Of a stretch of 64,000 bases of DNA, positions 33,500 to 44,814 are shown in pieces. Source of the DNA: Atherix ibis (Eukaryota; Arthropoda; Insecta; Diptera; Athericidae); the NCBI GenBank assembly GCA_958298945.1, contig OY282609.1, positions 54,160,220 through 54,224,219 on the forward strand, written 5' to 3'. Both the position numbers and the translations under genes were made by a program. Each line of letters starts with the position of its first letter. The stretch's first letter is position 1. A model generated the notes under the pieces. The model had not been told where the DNA came from. It saw only the letters and a list, made by a program, of their open reading frames with translations, and did no database searches.

Positions 33500-35115
33500 A
33501 GAAATTTTCCTTAAAAATTTTCCCTAGAAATTTTTAGTAGAAATTTCTAGTAGGAATTTTCAGTAGAAATTGTCAGTAGGAATTTTGAGTAGAAATTTTC
33601 AGTAGGAATTTTGAGTAGGAATTTTCAGTAGGAATTTTCAGTAGGAATTTTTAGTAGAAATTTTCAGTAGAAATTTTCAATAGAAATTTTCCTTAGAAAT
33701 TTTCAGTAGGAATTTTGAGTAAGAATTTTGAATAGAACTTTTCAGTAGGAATTTTCAGTAGAAATTTTCAATAGACATTTTCCTTAGAAATTTTCAGTAG
33801 GAATTTCAGTAGGAATTTTCAGTAGAAATTTGCAGTACAAATTTTCAGTTGCAATTTTTAGTAGAAATTTTTCTTATAAATTTCCAGTTGATATTTTCAG
33901 TAAGAATTTTCAGTAGGAATTTTCAGTAGGAATTTTCAGTTAGAATTTTCAGTTAAAATTTTCAGTAGGAATTTTCAGTAGGAATTTTGAGTAAGAATTT
34001 TGAGTAGAAATTTTCGGTAGGAATTTTCAGTAGGAATTTTCAGTAGGAATTTTCAGTAGGAATTTTGAGCAAGAATTTTCAGTGGGAATTTTGAGTAGGA
34101 ATTTTGAGTAGGAATTTTGAGTAGGAATTTTGAGTAGGAATTTTCAGTAGGAATTTTCAGTAGGAATTTTCAGTAGGAATGTTCAGTAGGAATTTTCAGT
34201 AGGAATTTTCAGTAGGAATTTTGAGTAGGAATTTTGAGTAGGAATTTTCAGTAGGAATTTTGAGTAGGAATTTTCTGTAGGAATTTTGAGTAGGAATTTT
34301 GAGTAGCAATTTTCAGTAAAAATTTTCAGTAGGAATTTTCAGTACAAATTTTCAGTAGGAATTTTGAGTAGGAATTTTGAGTAGGAATTTTCAGTGGGAA
34401 TTTTGAGTTGGAATTTTCAGTAGGAATTTTCAGTAGAAATTTTCAGTAGGAATTTTCAGTAGGAATTTTGAGTACGAATTTTGAGTAGATATTTTTAGTA
34501 GGCATTTTCAGTAGAAATTGTTAGTAGGAATTGTGAGTAGAAATTTTCAGTAGGAATTTTGAGTAGAAATTTTCAGTAGGAATTTTGAGTAGGAAGTTTC
34601 AGTAGGAATTTTCAGAAGGATTTTTCGGTAGGAATTTTCAGTAGGAATTTTGAGTAGAAATTTACAGTAGGAATTTTCAGTAGGAATTTTTAGTAGAAAT
34701 TTTCAGTAGGAATTTTCAGTAGGAATTTTGAGTAGGAATTTTGAGTAGAAATTTTCAGTGGGAATTTTGAGTAGGAATTTTGAGTAGGAATTTTCTGTAG
34801 GAATTTTGAGTAGGAATTTTGAGTAGGAATTTTCAGTAGAAATTTTCAGTAGGAATTTTCAGTACAAATTTTTAGTAGAAATTTTCAGTAGGAATTTCGA
34901 GTAGGAATTTTCAGTAGGAATTTTCAGTAGAAATTTCGAGTAGAAATTTTCAGTAGAAATTTTTAGTAGGAATTTTCAGAAGGAATTTTCAGTAGGAATT
35001 TTCAGTAGGAATTTCGAGTGGAAATTTTCAGTAGGAATTTTCAGTAGGAATTTTCAGTAGAAATTTTTAGAAGAAATTTTCAGTAGGAATTTTTAGTAGG
35101 AATTTTCTTTAGAAA
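33500..35115 (+). repeat. 13-bp minisatellite, consensus GGAATTTTCAGTA
   Basis: About 120 copies of a 13 bp unit, more diverged than the array at 28.6 kb, with GGAATTTTGAGTA and GAAATTTTCAGTA as main variants. It shares unit length and the AATTKTCAGTA core with that array, whose degenerate edges read AGAAATTTTCAGT, so the two arrays have a common origin. Confidence 0.95.
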
Positions 35116-36723
35116 TTTTTAGAAAATTTATAAAACAAATGTTGAAAAAAAATAATGACCAAATAGTCTTAAAAAAAGATTAAATTTACTAAAAAACTAT
35201 CGACAAAAATTTAAAAAAAAATTTATTCAAGGACGACATTCTTAGAAATATAGAAAATAATTACTTGAAAATTTCCCACTAAAATTTATTAAAATTTTGT
35301 TTAAAGCAATTGACAATATTTCTTGTTAGTTTGGATTAATCAAAATTGGTAGTGAAAGTAATCATCAGACAATATTTCTTGATAGTTTCGAATTGGTAGT
35401 GAAAGTAATAATCAGAGTAACGAGAGAACCCCAGTAACAGGGGTGAATCGTTGTAAGCTAGTAGATCACACCAGACTTTTCCAGTGGACTGTCTCCTTAT
35501 TGAAATTGATCGAAAATCTTTCTTGCTTAGCTCTTAATTACAATAACTTTGGCTTCCCAAATTATGCCCCTCACAATCTTTTGAAAAAACTCATTTACAC
35601 CACATGCATAAAAAGAAATTCGTCCTCTCTTTTCCTAATTATCTCTGAAATCCATACAATCTTTCTTAGTTTGCAAACGTCCTGCCACATCCGGATTGAA
35701 AAAGTCGTCGTAAGGATTAGGGTTAAGCGTGCTTATGTGTTTGTTTCAATGACATGACCACGATCATGAGACCATTTGGCGACCTGTAAGTATGAGGGTT
35801 AGATGGAATCGGTCTTTGGATAGCTGGATGTATAGAGTTATAGGTGGTTAGATTTGCAGAGAATGCTAGTTTGCTTTAAGAAATTAAAAAGAGCACTTGG
35901 AAAATGTATTGAGCTATCTAAAATCTCCATAATGAAGGAAATCTCATTAGAAAAGAAATGTTTGATAAGGTGACATTCCGTTAGAAGATGATGGATAAGT
36001 GAGGTGAACATCACAGGAAGAGCAGATGGGAAAAGGATGGTTTCCAAATAGGAAATTATTTGTTCGCCGAGTTCTGGGCAGTTTCCCCGTGCCCAAAATT
36101 TTAGGTAATGGTTATCCAATGTGTCGAAGGAGCCCTTTTACTACTTGTACAATCCGTATGTCTACGAAAGATGAAAGGTTAGAAGGTGCGGCAAGTTAAG
36201 AACTGCAGTTGTTCAGCCTTACCACTTTGCCCAGAACCCAACGCAGTACAACACACCTCCTGTTAAGCAGGTTATGTCGAATATTGTTGAGAACAGAATC
36301 ACTCGATGGACCGCGAATGGCTTCCATGGCTGTCATTGAATATAACAATAATTGGGAGTGAAAACTGATGTTATCGTCGACGACGACCTCTTCCGTCAAA
36401 AAAAAACAATACAAATAATTATTAAGTCCCTCCAACTGCTCTAGGAAAATATTCTTGTAGAAGGACAGATCAGCCCACGGGACTAATCGTCTCTACCACA
36501 TTAACTAGATGCAAAATGGCAATTCAATTCAATTTTATTCCAGTAAATTGTTTGTTTTTATATTACATTTTGTGCTTAATACTACTATTATTTAACCTAT
36601 TGTATTTCGTACAATACCATATTCTTATTTATTTTTTGTAATTAATTATTTTAGTTTGTTAATGACTAATATTAAATTTATTATTTTATTTGTATATTAT
36701 TAATGCGTAAGATGCTTAACATA
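35116..36723. pseudogene. Non-coding stretch with decayed LINE 3' fragments
   Basis: A ~57 bp direct repeat (GACAATATTTCTTGWTAGTTT) lies at about 35311 and 35368. From about 35450 to 36480 weak LINE-like sequence is visible: minus-strand FTSLIHHLLTECHLIKH (about 36000) resembles the HLLxxCP zinc-binding end of LINE polyproteins, and 35750-35790 resembles LINE 3' ends seen elsewhere here. Too decayed to assign. Confidence 0.45.
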
Positions 36724-36725
36724 TA

Positions 36726-36986
36726 CGAGGTCTGTTCAAAAAGTAACGCTAATTTCGATTTTTGATTTTTTTTTTGTGGCGTTATGTTGGTACTCATCAA
36801 CAAGGTCGGCCATTTTAAATGTTCAGTTAATTTTTGACAGCTACTTTGCTTGCACGTGTCTTGGCTCGTCTTCGATTTTTGCCCATTCCAAAAAATGGAT
36901 CAAAGAATCTGTTTCGGGAACAAGAAAATGTCACAGGAGGCCAGATCTGGGGAATACGCTGGCTGCGGCATTATTTGTGTGTTGTA
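36726..36986 (+). mobile_element. Family C mariner end, fused to family B
   Basis: Left terminal repeat CGAGGTCTGTTCAAAAAG after TA (36724-36725), then the same inverted internal junction seen in the other rearranged copies (after TTTTTGCCCATTCC). It ends abruptly at 36986 where family B sequence begins. Confidence 0.85.
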
Positions 36987-38033
36987 AACCACTCATCAAG
37001 CCATTTTCGGACGTCTTCGTAAGAATCGAAGTGCTGCTCAGCGGGCGCGTGGGCCATCGACGAAAACAGGTGGTAGTCGGAAGAGGCCAGGTCTGGTGAA
37101 TAAGCGGGATGGGGTAGCGCGTCCCAGTTGAGTGTCTCCAAGTAGTTTCGGGTCATTTTTGACGTTTGCGATGGTGCGTTGTCGTCGAGGAAAATCAGCT
37201 TGTCATGTGTTTGTTGATAATCCGTCCTTTTTTCACGCAGAGCACGGTACAATTTGATCAGTTGTTGGTGGTAGCGGTGGGTATTGACCAGGTTTCAACA
37301 TCTGATAGTAGACGATACCCTGATGATCCCACCAAACGCACAGTATCGTCTTCCGTCGGAAGCGATTTGGTCTTGGGGAAGATGTTGATGGTTGGCCGAG
37401 ATCAATCCACGATTTATTGCGTTTAGGATTCTCGAAATATATCCACTTTTCATCGCCTGTCATAATCTGATGCAGGAACGACTTTCTTTTTTGTCTGGCG
37501 AGCAAGATTTTGCATGTGTTTTGGCATCGCTCCATCTGCCTATCGTTCAATTCATGCGGCACACATTTTTCGATCTTCCCCATGGTACGGAGACCTCAAA
37601 TGCTCTGCGAGCATTTTTTGCGATTGGGGATCGTCTTCGTCCAAAAGAGCCTGCAATTGATGGTTCTCAACCTTCCTAGGCCGATTCTCCTCACGCTTCT
37701 TGTCCCACAAGTCAAAATTTCCGTTTTTGAACCGACGAAACCAATCTCGGCAAGTTGTTTCCGATAAAGCACTGTCACCATAGGCCTCCATAAGCATTAG
37801 ATGCGATTCGGCAGCTGATTTCTTCAAATTGAAGCAGAAAAGCAGAGCTTCCCGCATATGCCCTTTTTCTGGCACAAAACTAGACATGATTACTAAAGGA
37901 AAAATTTATGTTGTTGGACGACATTGCTGACAATGTGCACTGATTATTGTTGACAGATGGCAAACTCATAAAAAATGGTACGTGCCCAAAAAGTATGGCG
38001 TGCCCAACAGCGGATTTAAGTTTATACACCTGG
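36987..38033 (-). mobile_element. Family B mariner (Mos1-like), 3' end truncated
   Basis: Minus-strand element whose 5' terminal repeat ends at 38033 with TA at 38034-38035. The transposase relic starts with ATG at 37887 (MSSFVPEK) and is broken by a small deletion near 37590 and a frameshift near 37250. All three catalytic regions are readable: TGDEKW, LDDNAPS and PDLASSD. The 3' repeat was lost at the junction with family C sequence. Confidence 0.88.
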
Positions 38034-38035
38034 TA

Positions 38036-39777
38036 AATTTTGTTTTTTTTTTTTCGTAAAAAAAAGTCACTTTCAAGTTGGAATTTCCTTTAAAAAGAAA
38101 GCAGACGGTAGCATCGCCAAAAGCCAAAGGTCAAAAAAAAATCCAGCCTCAAAGGAAATCGTGGAAGAGCAATTTAAAGTCGAACTTCTTTGTGAACAAA
38201 CAAGTGGTTCCAGACTCCTATTTTGTACCAATAATAAATCAACGTTCAAGGACTAATACTTGTTTATTAGTCCTTGAAAACACTTCCCTGAACTGAACCC
38301 CATGAATAGTCCCTTCCTTGATGGATTAGTAGCCCTATTGTTGACATTGAAGTAAGTCTGCGGTGATGCAAAAAGGCAATTACCAATTTATCCATTTATA
38401 GGAAACTATTCCTTGAACTGATTCCATACTTCTGTTCACAGATGCCGTTGTCTACCTCCAACTAACAATCGACCATTTTTTTTTAAATAAAGAAGCTCTG
38501 GGTAACGCATATCAAGCTCTGGATAACGCATATGCTGTGTTACAAAGTGATCTTCTTCACTACTCTTGTCTCAGAGAGACCTTACACCTAAAAACATACA
38601 AATTATTTTAAATAATTCTTCCAAAAATTAGCTATAAAAAGGAGAATAATTCACAAACAAAATTATTCAAAAAACTATGGTAAATTTAAAAAAAAAATCA
38701 TAAAATAAAAATCGCTTGACAATTTTTTATATATTTTTTTAAAAATAGAATAAAAAAAATGAATTCGAACAAAGACCGAATGTGTCTTGGCTATGAAAAC
38801 CGAATGTGTCTTGGGTTAAGAAATTGGTCAACATTAGAAATGTTTCCCAGCAACATGCGCGTTATAAAGTGTCTTCTTGGCTTCTTTTTCTTTTTTATGT
38901 ATTTCGACTATGAAAATAAAAGAAAATATTCTTAAAATTAATTCCATCATAAAATTATATAATTTCTTTTGGAAATGTATTAATTACATTTTATTTTTTT
39001 ATTAATTATATGGCTACTTTTAATTAAATGAAAACAAAATTCTCATTTGTTTATATGCAAAAAAAGTGATGATAATGCAGTTCACAAAATTTATTGTCAA
39101 CTTTTTGAGGGTGTCTTTTCATTAAAAAAGTTCAACTATTTTTATTATTTTTTACTTATTGCAATTTTTATTTAAAAAAAAAGTTTTATTCCTTATTTTT
39201 ATATATATTTAAGCACGGACGAAATAGTCGATAGGAAAATTTCTGAAAATGTAGTTTTGGTAAATGTAGTTTAAGAAGGCGCTGTTAAGATAAAAGAGGT
39301 AATAAGGAAAACACTGCTCTTAAGGTAATTAATTTTAAAAATAAATTTAATGACCCAATTATCTATGTGCTTATTTTAATCGAAACACTTTTATTATACG
39401 ACAATATACAATATAAATTTTTTTTTTTAAAGGAGCCTCAATAATTTCTGTACATTTGCATTTAACCGATAACACTTCTCAAGTGTATACACAATGATTT
39501 TTAAAAATTTGCCAAAAAATTTATTATTTTTCTATTGATTAAATTTGGTAATCTAATTAAAACTCTTGATAATATAAATAAAAGGTGAATGAGACCAAAA
39601 CCAAATTCGGGTGTTTAGTTTGTTATTTTTGGTTGGGGTTTTTTTTTCTTTCGTTTTTTTGCCTATAATTCCAAAGGAATTTTTAAATATTTACAATTTT
39701 TCTGCTACTACATACATGCACAAATCCAAATTGTATACGATATATAGAATTGATTATTGTAAATCATTTTTGAGCTT
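38036..39777. other. Non-coding spacer; one doubtful open frame, one small hairpin
   Basis: A 72-codon frame at 38078-38296 (MEFPLKRKQT, KAKGQKKIQP) is lysine-rich and unassigned. A perfect 12 bp hairpin with a 6 nt loop (CAAGGACTAATA arms) lies at 38247-38276. The remainder is AT-rich. Confidence 0.4.
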
Positions 39778-39900
39778 TTGATAAGATCTCAGGTATTACA
39801 GATAAAAAGTTTCTTTTTTTGATAAGGAATTTTTTTTTATATAGTGAGAAAGGAAACAATTTTACTATAAAATCGCATGTTAGGAATGGAAGTGTACAGT
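39778..39900 (+). promoter_or_regulatory. Protease promoter: two GATA sites, TATA box, initiator
   Basis: TGATAAG at 39779-39785 and 39820-39826, TATAAAA (39866-39872), and ACAGT at 39896-39900 in place of TCAGT. The leader to the ATG is 16 nt. Confidence 0.75.
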
Positions 39901-39913
39901 TTACCAAGTTACG

Positions 39914-40705
39914 ATGAAGTTTATAATATTGTTCAGCTTTTTGGTGTCAGTTGCCTATGGTAATGTTTTGTTGCCAAGAATTGGCTTTCCCACTGGCCGT
40001 GTGGTTGGCGGTGAAGAAGCAACACCGCACAGTGCGCCGTTCATAGTGTCTTTGACTAGAAAGGGTGGCAGCCATTTCTGTGGTGGATCAATCATCTCTG
40101 AAGAATGGGTACTTACTGCTGCACATTGCAAGGTGTACGCATTGGATCAGATGCTCGTTAGTGCTGGTGTCCATAGTCTGAAGCAGCCAGGAGAGAATGT
40201 TCAGTCTGTTGAAGTGTCCAAGTACCTAATTCATGAGGGATTTGGCGGCGGTGTAAGCAGATACGATGTCGGTCTGATCCGTGTTAAGACTGCATTTGTA
40301 TTCAACGAATTTGTCCAACCCGTCGGTCTGCCCAAACAAGACGATGTACACATTGGCAATTCCAGATTATTCGGTTGGGGAAGCACATCGACCACCAGCA
40401 ATCCAATTATGCCTGACAAATTGCAAACTGTTGTCAAACCACTGGTCAGCTATGAGGACTGCAAAAAGGTCATGCCCAGTCCACCGTTGCACGACAGTAT
40501 GATCTGTACTGGCCCAGTTAGTGGAGGTCTTGGAGCATGCAGCGGTGATTCTGGTGGCCCATTGGTTAAGAAGACCGACGATGATCAACTTGAACTGATC
40601 GGTATCGTATCTTGGGGTTATATTCCCTGTGCAAGTGTCAATCGGGCATCCGTTTACACTCGTGTATCTTCTTATGTAGATTGGATCCAGAAAAATGCTC
40701 AATAA
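39914..40705 (+). CDS. Secreted chymotrypsin/elastase-like serine protease
   Basis: A 263-residue S1 protease: signal peptide to about residue 16, activation after R29 to VVGG, triad H71 (TAAHC), D118 (YDVGL) and S213 (GDSGGP). S1 position 189 is Gly (GGLGACSGDSGG), different from the Ser or Ala of the sister genes, so the substrate pocket has probably diverged. HSAPFIVSL and FGWGSTST tie it to the inverted-arm gene as much as to the 27 kb gene. Single exon with AATAAA about 40 nt after the stop. Last gene of the plus-strand cluster; no satellite lies immediately next to it. Confidence 0.95.
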   Translation: MKFIILFSFLVSVAYGNVLLPRIGFPTGRVVGGEEATPHSAPFIVSLTRKGGSHFCGGSIISEEWVLTAAHCKVYALDQMLVSAGVHSLKQPGENVQSVEVSKYLIHEGFGGGVSRYDVGLIRVKTAFVFNEFVQPVGLPKQDDVHIGNSRLFGWGSTSTTSNPIMPDKLQTVVKPLVSYEDCKKVMPSPPLHDSMICTGPVSGGLGACSGDSGGPLVKKTDDDQLELIGIVSWGYIPCASVNRASVYTRVSSYVDWIQKNAQ

Positions 40706-40769
40706 ATGTTTATAGCAAGCAGTAAAAAAACAACTATTGAATAATAAACAGAAATGTTTAAAAACCAAA

Positions 40770-41199
40770 AAAAAATTGGTATTAATATGCTAGCCTAGCA
40801 TAAACGAAAAAAGAAAACAATCTTTTTTTACACAATTATTAAAAAGTTCACATTCTTTTTTTTAATTAATTTTTTTTTATTTGCAAATAAAGAATTTTTT
40901 GTATATGAAAAAAAAATTTCTATCAATTTTTTAAAGTTTCCTTTAATTACTGATAATACTGAGAAGAGAGTATCAATAAAATCTTCTTTTTTTCGTTTTT
41001 AATAATTTTAAGTCGATATTTTAAGGTTGGTCCGAAATGTTGCTAACAAAAACATTTTATTAGAAGAAATAAGCAGACATAAAATAGTTTTTTTTTTTGC
41101 TTTGTGAAATAGCGGAGGAGCGATATTGTTACCATTAAAAAAGAGTTTTCATTTTCTTAAGATCACCTCAATCTTTGTAGCTTTGGTGTCACTAACTTT
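40770..41199. other. Non-coding, AT-rich
   Basis: Nothing recognised beyond homopolymer runs. Confidence 0.4.
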
Positions 41200-41851
41200 C
41201 CAGATCTGGGGAACGCGGTGGCTGCGGCATTATTAGTGTGTTGTTTTTGGCCAAAAATTCGCGCACAAGCAACGATGCGTGAGCATTGGCGTTATCATGG
41301 TGCAAAAGCCAATTTTTGTTCTTCCACAAATCCGGGCGTTTCTGGCGGATTGCTTCGCGTAACTTGCGCATAACTTGCAGGTAATATTCCTTATTGATCG
41401 TTCTACCCTGTGGCAAGAATTCATCGAAAAAAACTGTAGGCAAAACCTTCACAGTCGCGAACTTGGCGGGCTTTTTTCGGTCTTAGCTCGTCCGGTAGCT
41501 TCCATTGGGCTGATTGAGCTTTTGTTTCCACGTCATAACCGTAAACCCGTGATTCGTCAGCAGTTATGACCCTCTGGAGCAAATTTGGGTCGTCGCGGAC
41601 AGAGTCCAATAGCTCCTTAGCAATGTTAATGCGATGCTGTTTTTGGTCGAAAATGGGCAAAAATCGAAGACGAGCCAAAACTCGTGCAAGCAAAGCAGCT
41701 GTCAAAAATTAACTGAATATTCAAAATATCCGAACTTGGCGACATAAGTGAGAGACATTAGTACCAACATAACGCCACATAAAAAATCGAAAATCGAATA
41801 TAAGTAACCCGCGGAAATTCAAAATTCGTGATACTTTTTGAACAGGCCTCG
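41200..41851 (-). mobile_element. Family C mariner, truncated at its 3' side
   Basis: Minus-strand copy whose terminal repeat ends at 41851 next to TA (41852-41853). The minus strand encodes FDQKQHRINIAKELLDSVRD and VITADESRVYGYDVE, so the first catalytic Asp context is TADES instead of TGDES. After a frameshift it gives RTINKEYYLQVMRKLREA, HHDNANAHASLLV and PRSPDLE. The helix-turn-helix half is absent, and the 3' end and second repeat are lost. Confidence 0.87.
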
Positions 41852-42054
41852 TATGATGATGAAAAAAGATTATTTTTCTGACGATAATAATTCAAAATTT
41901 TTTAAAAATTTATTTAGCCCAAATCATCAGAGGAGATTAGATATTGAACATGTGTCAATACAGCAGGCTAGCCAGTGGATTGGATTACATCGGTCATCTC
42001 CGGTGGAATCCACGCTAATCAAAAATGGTTAAAACCTATCTTTTGCTGTTTTCT

Positions 42055-42597
42055 AAAAGCTCGTATTAATCTAATTTACATGAATCTTTACTTTCCTAAT
42101 TACCCTCTCCGCACTTTAATCAGAAACATTATCATCTGCACCGTTTCCCTTATAGCGCAGCTCCATATGACAGGGCGCTATGGGCTATCAAAACGGAAAT
42201 TCAAATTTCGACCTATATCCCCAGCCAACGGACTGCTACCCCAATTTTTTTAATTATAGCATTGCCGCTTTCAAAGCTACTATATTTATAACTCAACGAC
42301 CAACTCATAGCTATTTATGGCTCATCCACCGACTAAGGAGTGTTGAGATATGTTGGGAATAGGGGTATGTGGGAATTTTGGGAATTGACTGTGCTGACAA
42401 ACTCACTAAGTAACACTATTAGCCATCTTCAGACACGTTGACTGGACTAATGACGGTACATTTTTGGTGACTCATTGGGTTACCAACAATAGAGCAGTCT
42501 ATTCAACATACATACTGAAATTCTGCTCAGACTCTGGATTAGACACACTCCTCCTACCTATGATTATTTTTTTTGTAACACCAGCCATCACTCATAC
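42055..42597 (+). pseudogene. LINE RNase H-like fragment
   Basis: Frame-broken coding debris including SIAAFKATIFITQRP (about 42260) and GNLGIDCADKLTK-like sequence (about 42375-42410), corresponding to the end of the RNase H domain (GNExAD) of I- or jockey-type LINEs. It is interrupted at 42598 by a family D mariner; possible continuation lies at 44815-45060. Confidence 0.6.
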
Positions 42598-42599
42598 TA

Positions 42600-44812
42600 T
42601 TGGGTTGTTCGGAAAGTAATTTCATTTTTCCCCAACAGAGGACTTAATTGTAATCTTTCACAACCAACTTCACACTTAAGCCCCATAATCATATATATTT
42701 TTACAGCTGACATAGCAAGGCTTGCTTGTGCGCAGTAGTTTTTGGTTGATACCCTTTTAAATATGGAAAGTGAAAAACAGCATTTTTGGCATATTTTACT
42801 TTTTTTTACTATAGAACAGATAAAAATGCTGTTCAAGCAAGAACAGAATTATTCGATGTGTATGGAGAAGATGTGTTAAGTGAGCGCCAGTGCCAAAACT
42901 GGTTTGCAAAATTTCGATCCGGCATTTTGATCTCGAAGATGCACCATGTTCTGGAAGGCCAGTTGAAGCTGATGAAGATACAATAAAGAAAATAATTGAT
43001 GTAAACCGGCGAATAACAACTCGTGGGATTGCTGAGAGATTAAATTTATCGAATTCGACCGTTCATGATCATTTGAAATGTCTAGGTTTTATATCAAAGC
43101 TCGACATATGGGTTCCTCATCTTCTTACGAGCAAAAATTTGTGCCGTCACATTGACGTTTGTGATTTGCTTCTCAAACACCAAGAAAATGATCCATTTTT
43201 GAAGCGTATCATTACTGGGGAAGAGAAATAGGTTGTCTACAATAATGTTAAGCGCAAAAGATCCTGGAGTAGAAAAGATGAACCGGCTCAAAGCAATTCG
43301 AAAGCCAATATTCATCGAAAAAAGTTATGCTATCTGTCTGGTGGGATTTCAGAGGAATCATTTATTTTGAGCTTCTGCCGAGCAACAACACAACGATCAA
43401 TTCTGAAGTGTACTGTCATCAGTTGGACAAATTGAATGATTCACTTAAAGGAAATAGGCCAAAATTGGTCAATAGGAAAGGTATAGTGTTCCAACAGAAT
43501 AATACGAAACCACATACGAGGTCTGTTCAAAATTTTGAATTTCAGCGGGTTACGTATATTCGATTTTCGATTGTTTGTGGCGGTATGTTGGTACTCATGT
43601 CTCTCACTTATGTGGATCAGTTCGGCCATTTTGAATATTCAGTTAATTTTTAACAGCTGCTTTGCTTGCACGTGTTTTGGCTCGTCTTCGATTTTTGCTC
43701 AATTTCGACCAAAAACAGCATCGCATTAACATTGCTAAGGAGCTGTTGGTCTCTGTCCGCGACAACACAAATTTGCTTCAGAGGTTCATAACTGATGACG
43801 AATCATGGGTTTATGGTTATGACGTGGAAACTAGAGGTAAATCATCCCAATGGAAGCTTCCGCATGAGCCAAGACCGAAAAAACGCGCCAAGTTCGGTCG
43901 AATCTGAGGGTTTTGCTTATAGTTTTCTTCCAATGCAGGGTCGTGGTGCATCATGAGTTCTTGCCACATTGTAGAACGGTCAATAAGTAATATTACCGGT
44001 AAGTTTTGGGCAAGTTGCGCGAAGCAATCTGCCAGAAACGCCCGGATTTATGGAAGAACCAAAATTGGCTTTTGCACCATGATAACGCCCCTGATCACGC
44101 ATCGTTGCTTATGCGCGAATTTTTTGCCAAAAACAACACACTAATAATGCCGCAGCCATCGTATTCCCCATATCTGGCTCCCTGTGATTTTTTCTTGTTT
44201 CCGAAACTGAAGAGCCCCATGAAAGGACGACGCTACCTATGATTGGAGGAGATAAAGACGGCATCGAAGGAAGAGCGGAACAAGATCACAAAAAATTTTT
44301 TTTTTTTAGAGCTTCGAGGATTGGAAAGAACGGTGGTACAAGTGTATAATATCTGGTGCGGATAACTTTGAAGGGGACAAAATAGATATTCATGAACAAA
44401 TAAATAATTTTTGAAAAAAAAAACACAAAATTCGCGATACTTTTTGAACAGACCTCGTACAAGTTTGACTACTCGGCAAAAGCTTTTAGAGCTTGGATAT
44501 GATAAACGGTCACATCCACCATACTCTCCAGACTTAGCACCTTCCGATTATCATTTGTTCCGGTCTCTACAAAATTTTCTAGATCGTAAAACGTTTAATT
44601 CAAATGAGGAGGTCAAAAATCACTTGGATCAGTTTTTTGTCAGCAAATAACAAAAATTTTATGAATGTGGAATCATGCTACTCCCAGAAAGATGGCAAAA
44701 GGTATTGGATCAGACTGGACGATATTTAATTGAATAAAATATTAATTCACTATAAGAAAATAGTCTTCATTTTTATAAGAAAAAAAACGAAATTACATTT
44801 CGAACAACCCAG
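42600..44812 (+). mobile_element. Family D mariner interrupted by a family C mariner
   Basis: Terminal repeats TTGGGTTGTTCGGAAAGTAA (42600) and its inverse ending at 44812, with TA at 42598-42599 and 44813-44814. The transposase relic runs from ATG 42763 to about 44739 and is split by the nested element at 43517-44457. Joining across one TA restores the frame KPHTSLTTRQ. It is dead in its own right: a frameshift near 42815, TGEEK-stop instead of TGDEKW at about 43222, and Asn for the second catalytic Asp (FQQNN). Resembles mellifera-type mariners; that subfamily label is tentative. Confidence 0.92.
43517..44457 (+). mobile_element. Family C mariner nested in family D
   Basis: A 941 bp element with both terminal repeats and TA at 43515-43516 and 44458-44459. 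It has the normal internal order but no helix-turn-helix half. Frames at 43662-43907 (RFITDDESWVYGYDVE) and 44006-44242 (HHDNAPDHASLL, then PYLAPCD where PDLAPCD is expected) are separated by shifts. The longest and best-ordered family C copy here, still non-autonomous. Confidence 0.93.
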
Positions 44813-44814
44813 TA

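Noticed and set aside
28590..35115. CRISPR-like regular repeats
   Set aside because: The units are contiguous 13-mers with no spacers, and the genome is eukaryotic.
38247..38276. Hairpin as a possible histone mRNA 3' stem-loop
   Set aside because: Arms are 12 bp of CAAGGACTAATA with a 6 nt loop, unlike the histone stem-loop consensus, and no histone gene precedes it.
38078..38296. Lysine-rich 72-codon frame as a nuclear protein
   Set aside because: No family match and a poly-lysine-like bias that AT-rich DNA gives by chance.
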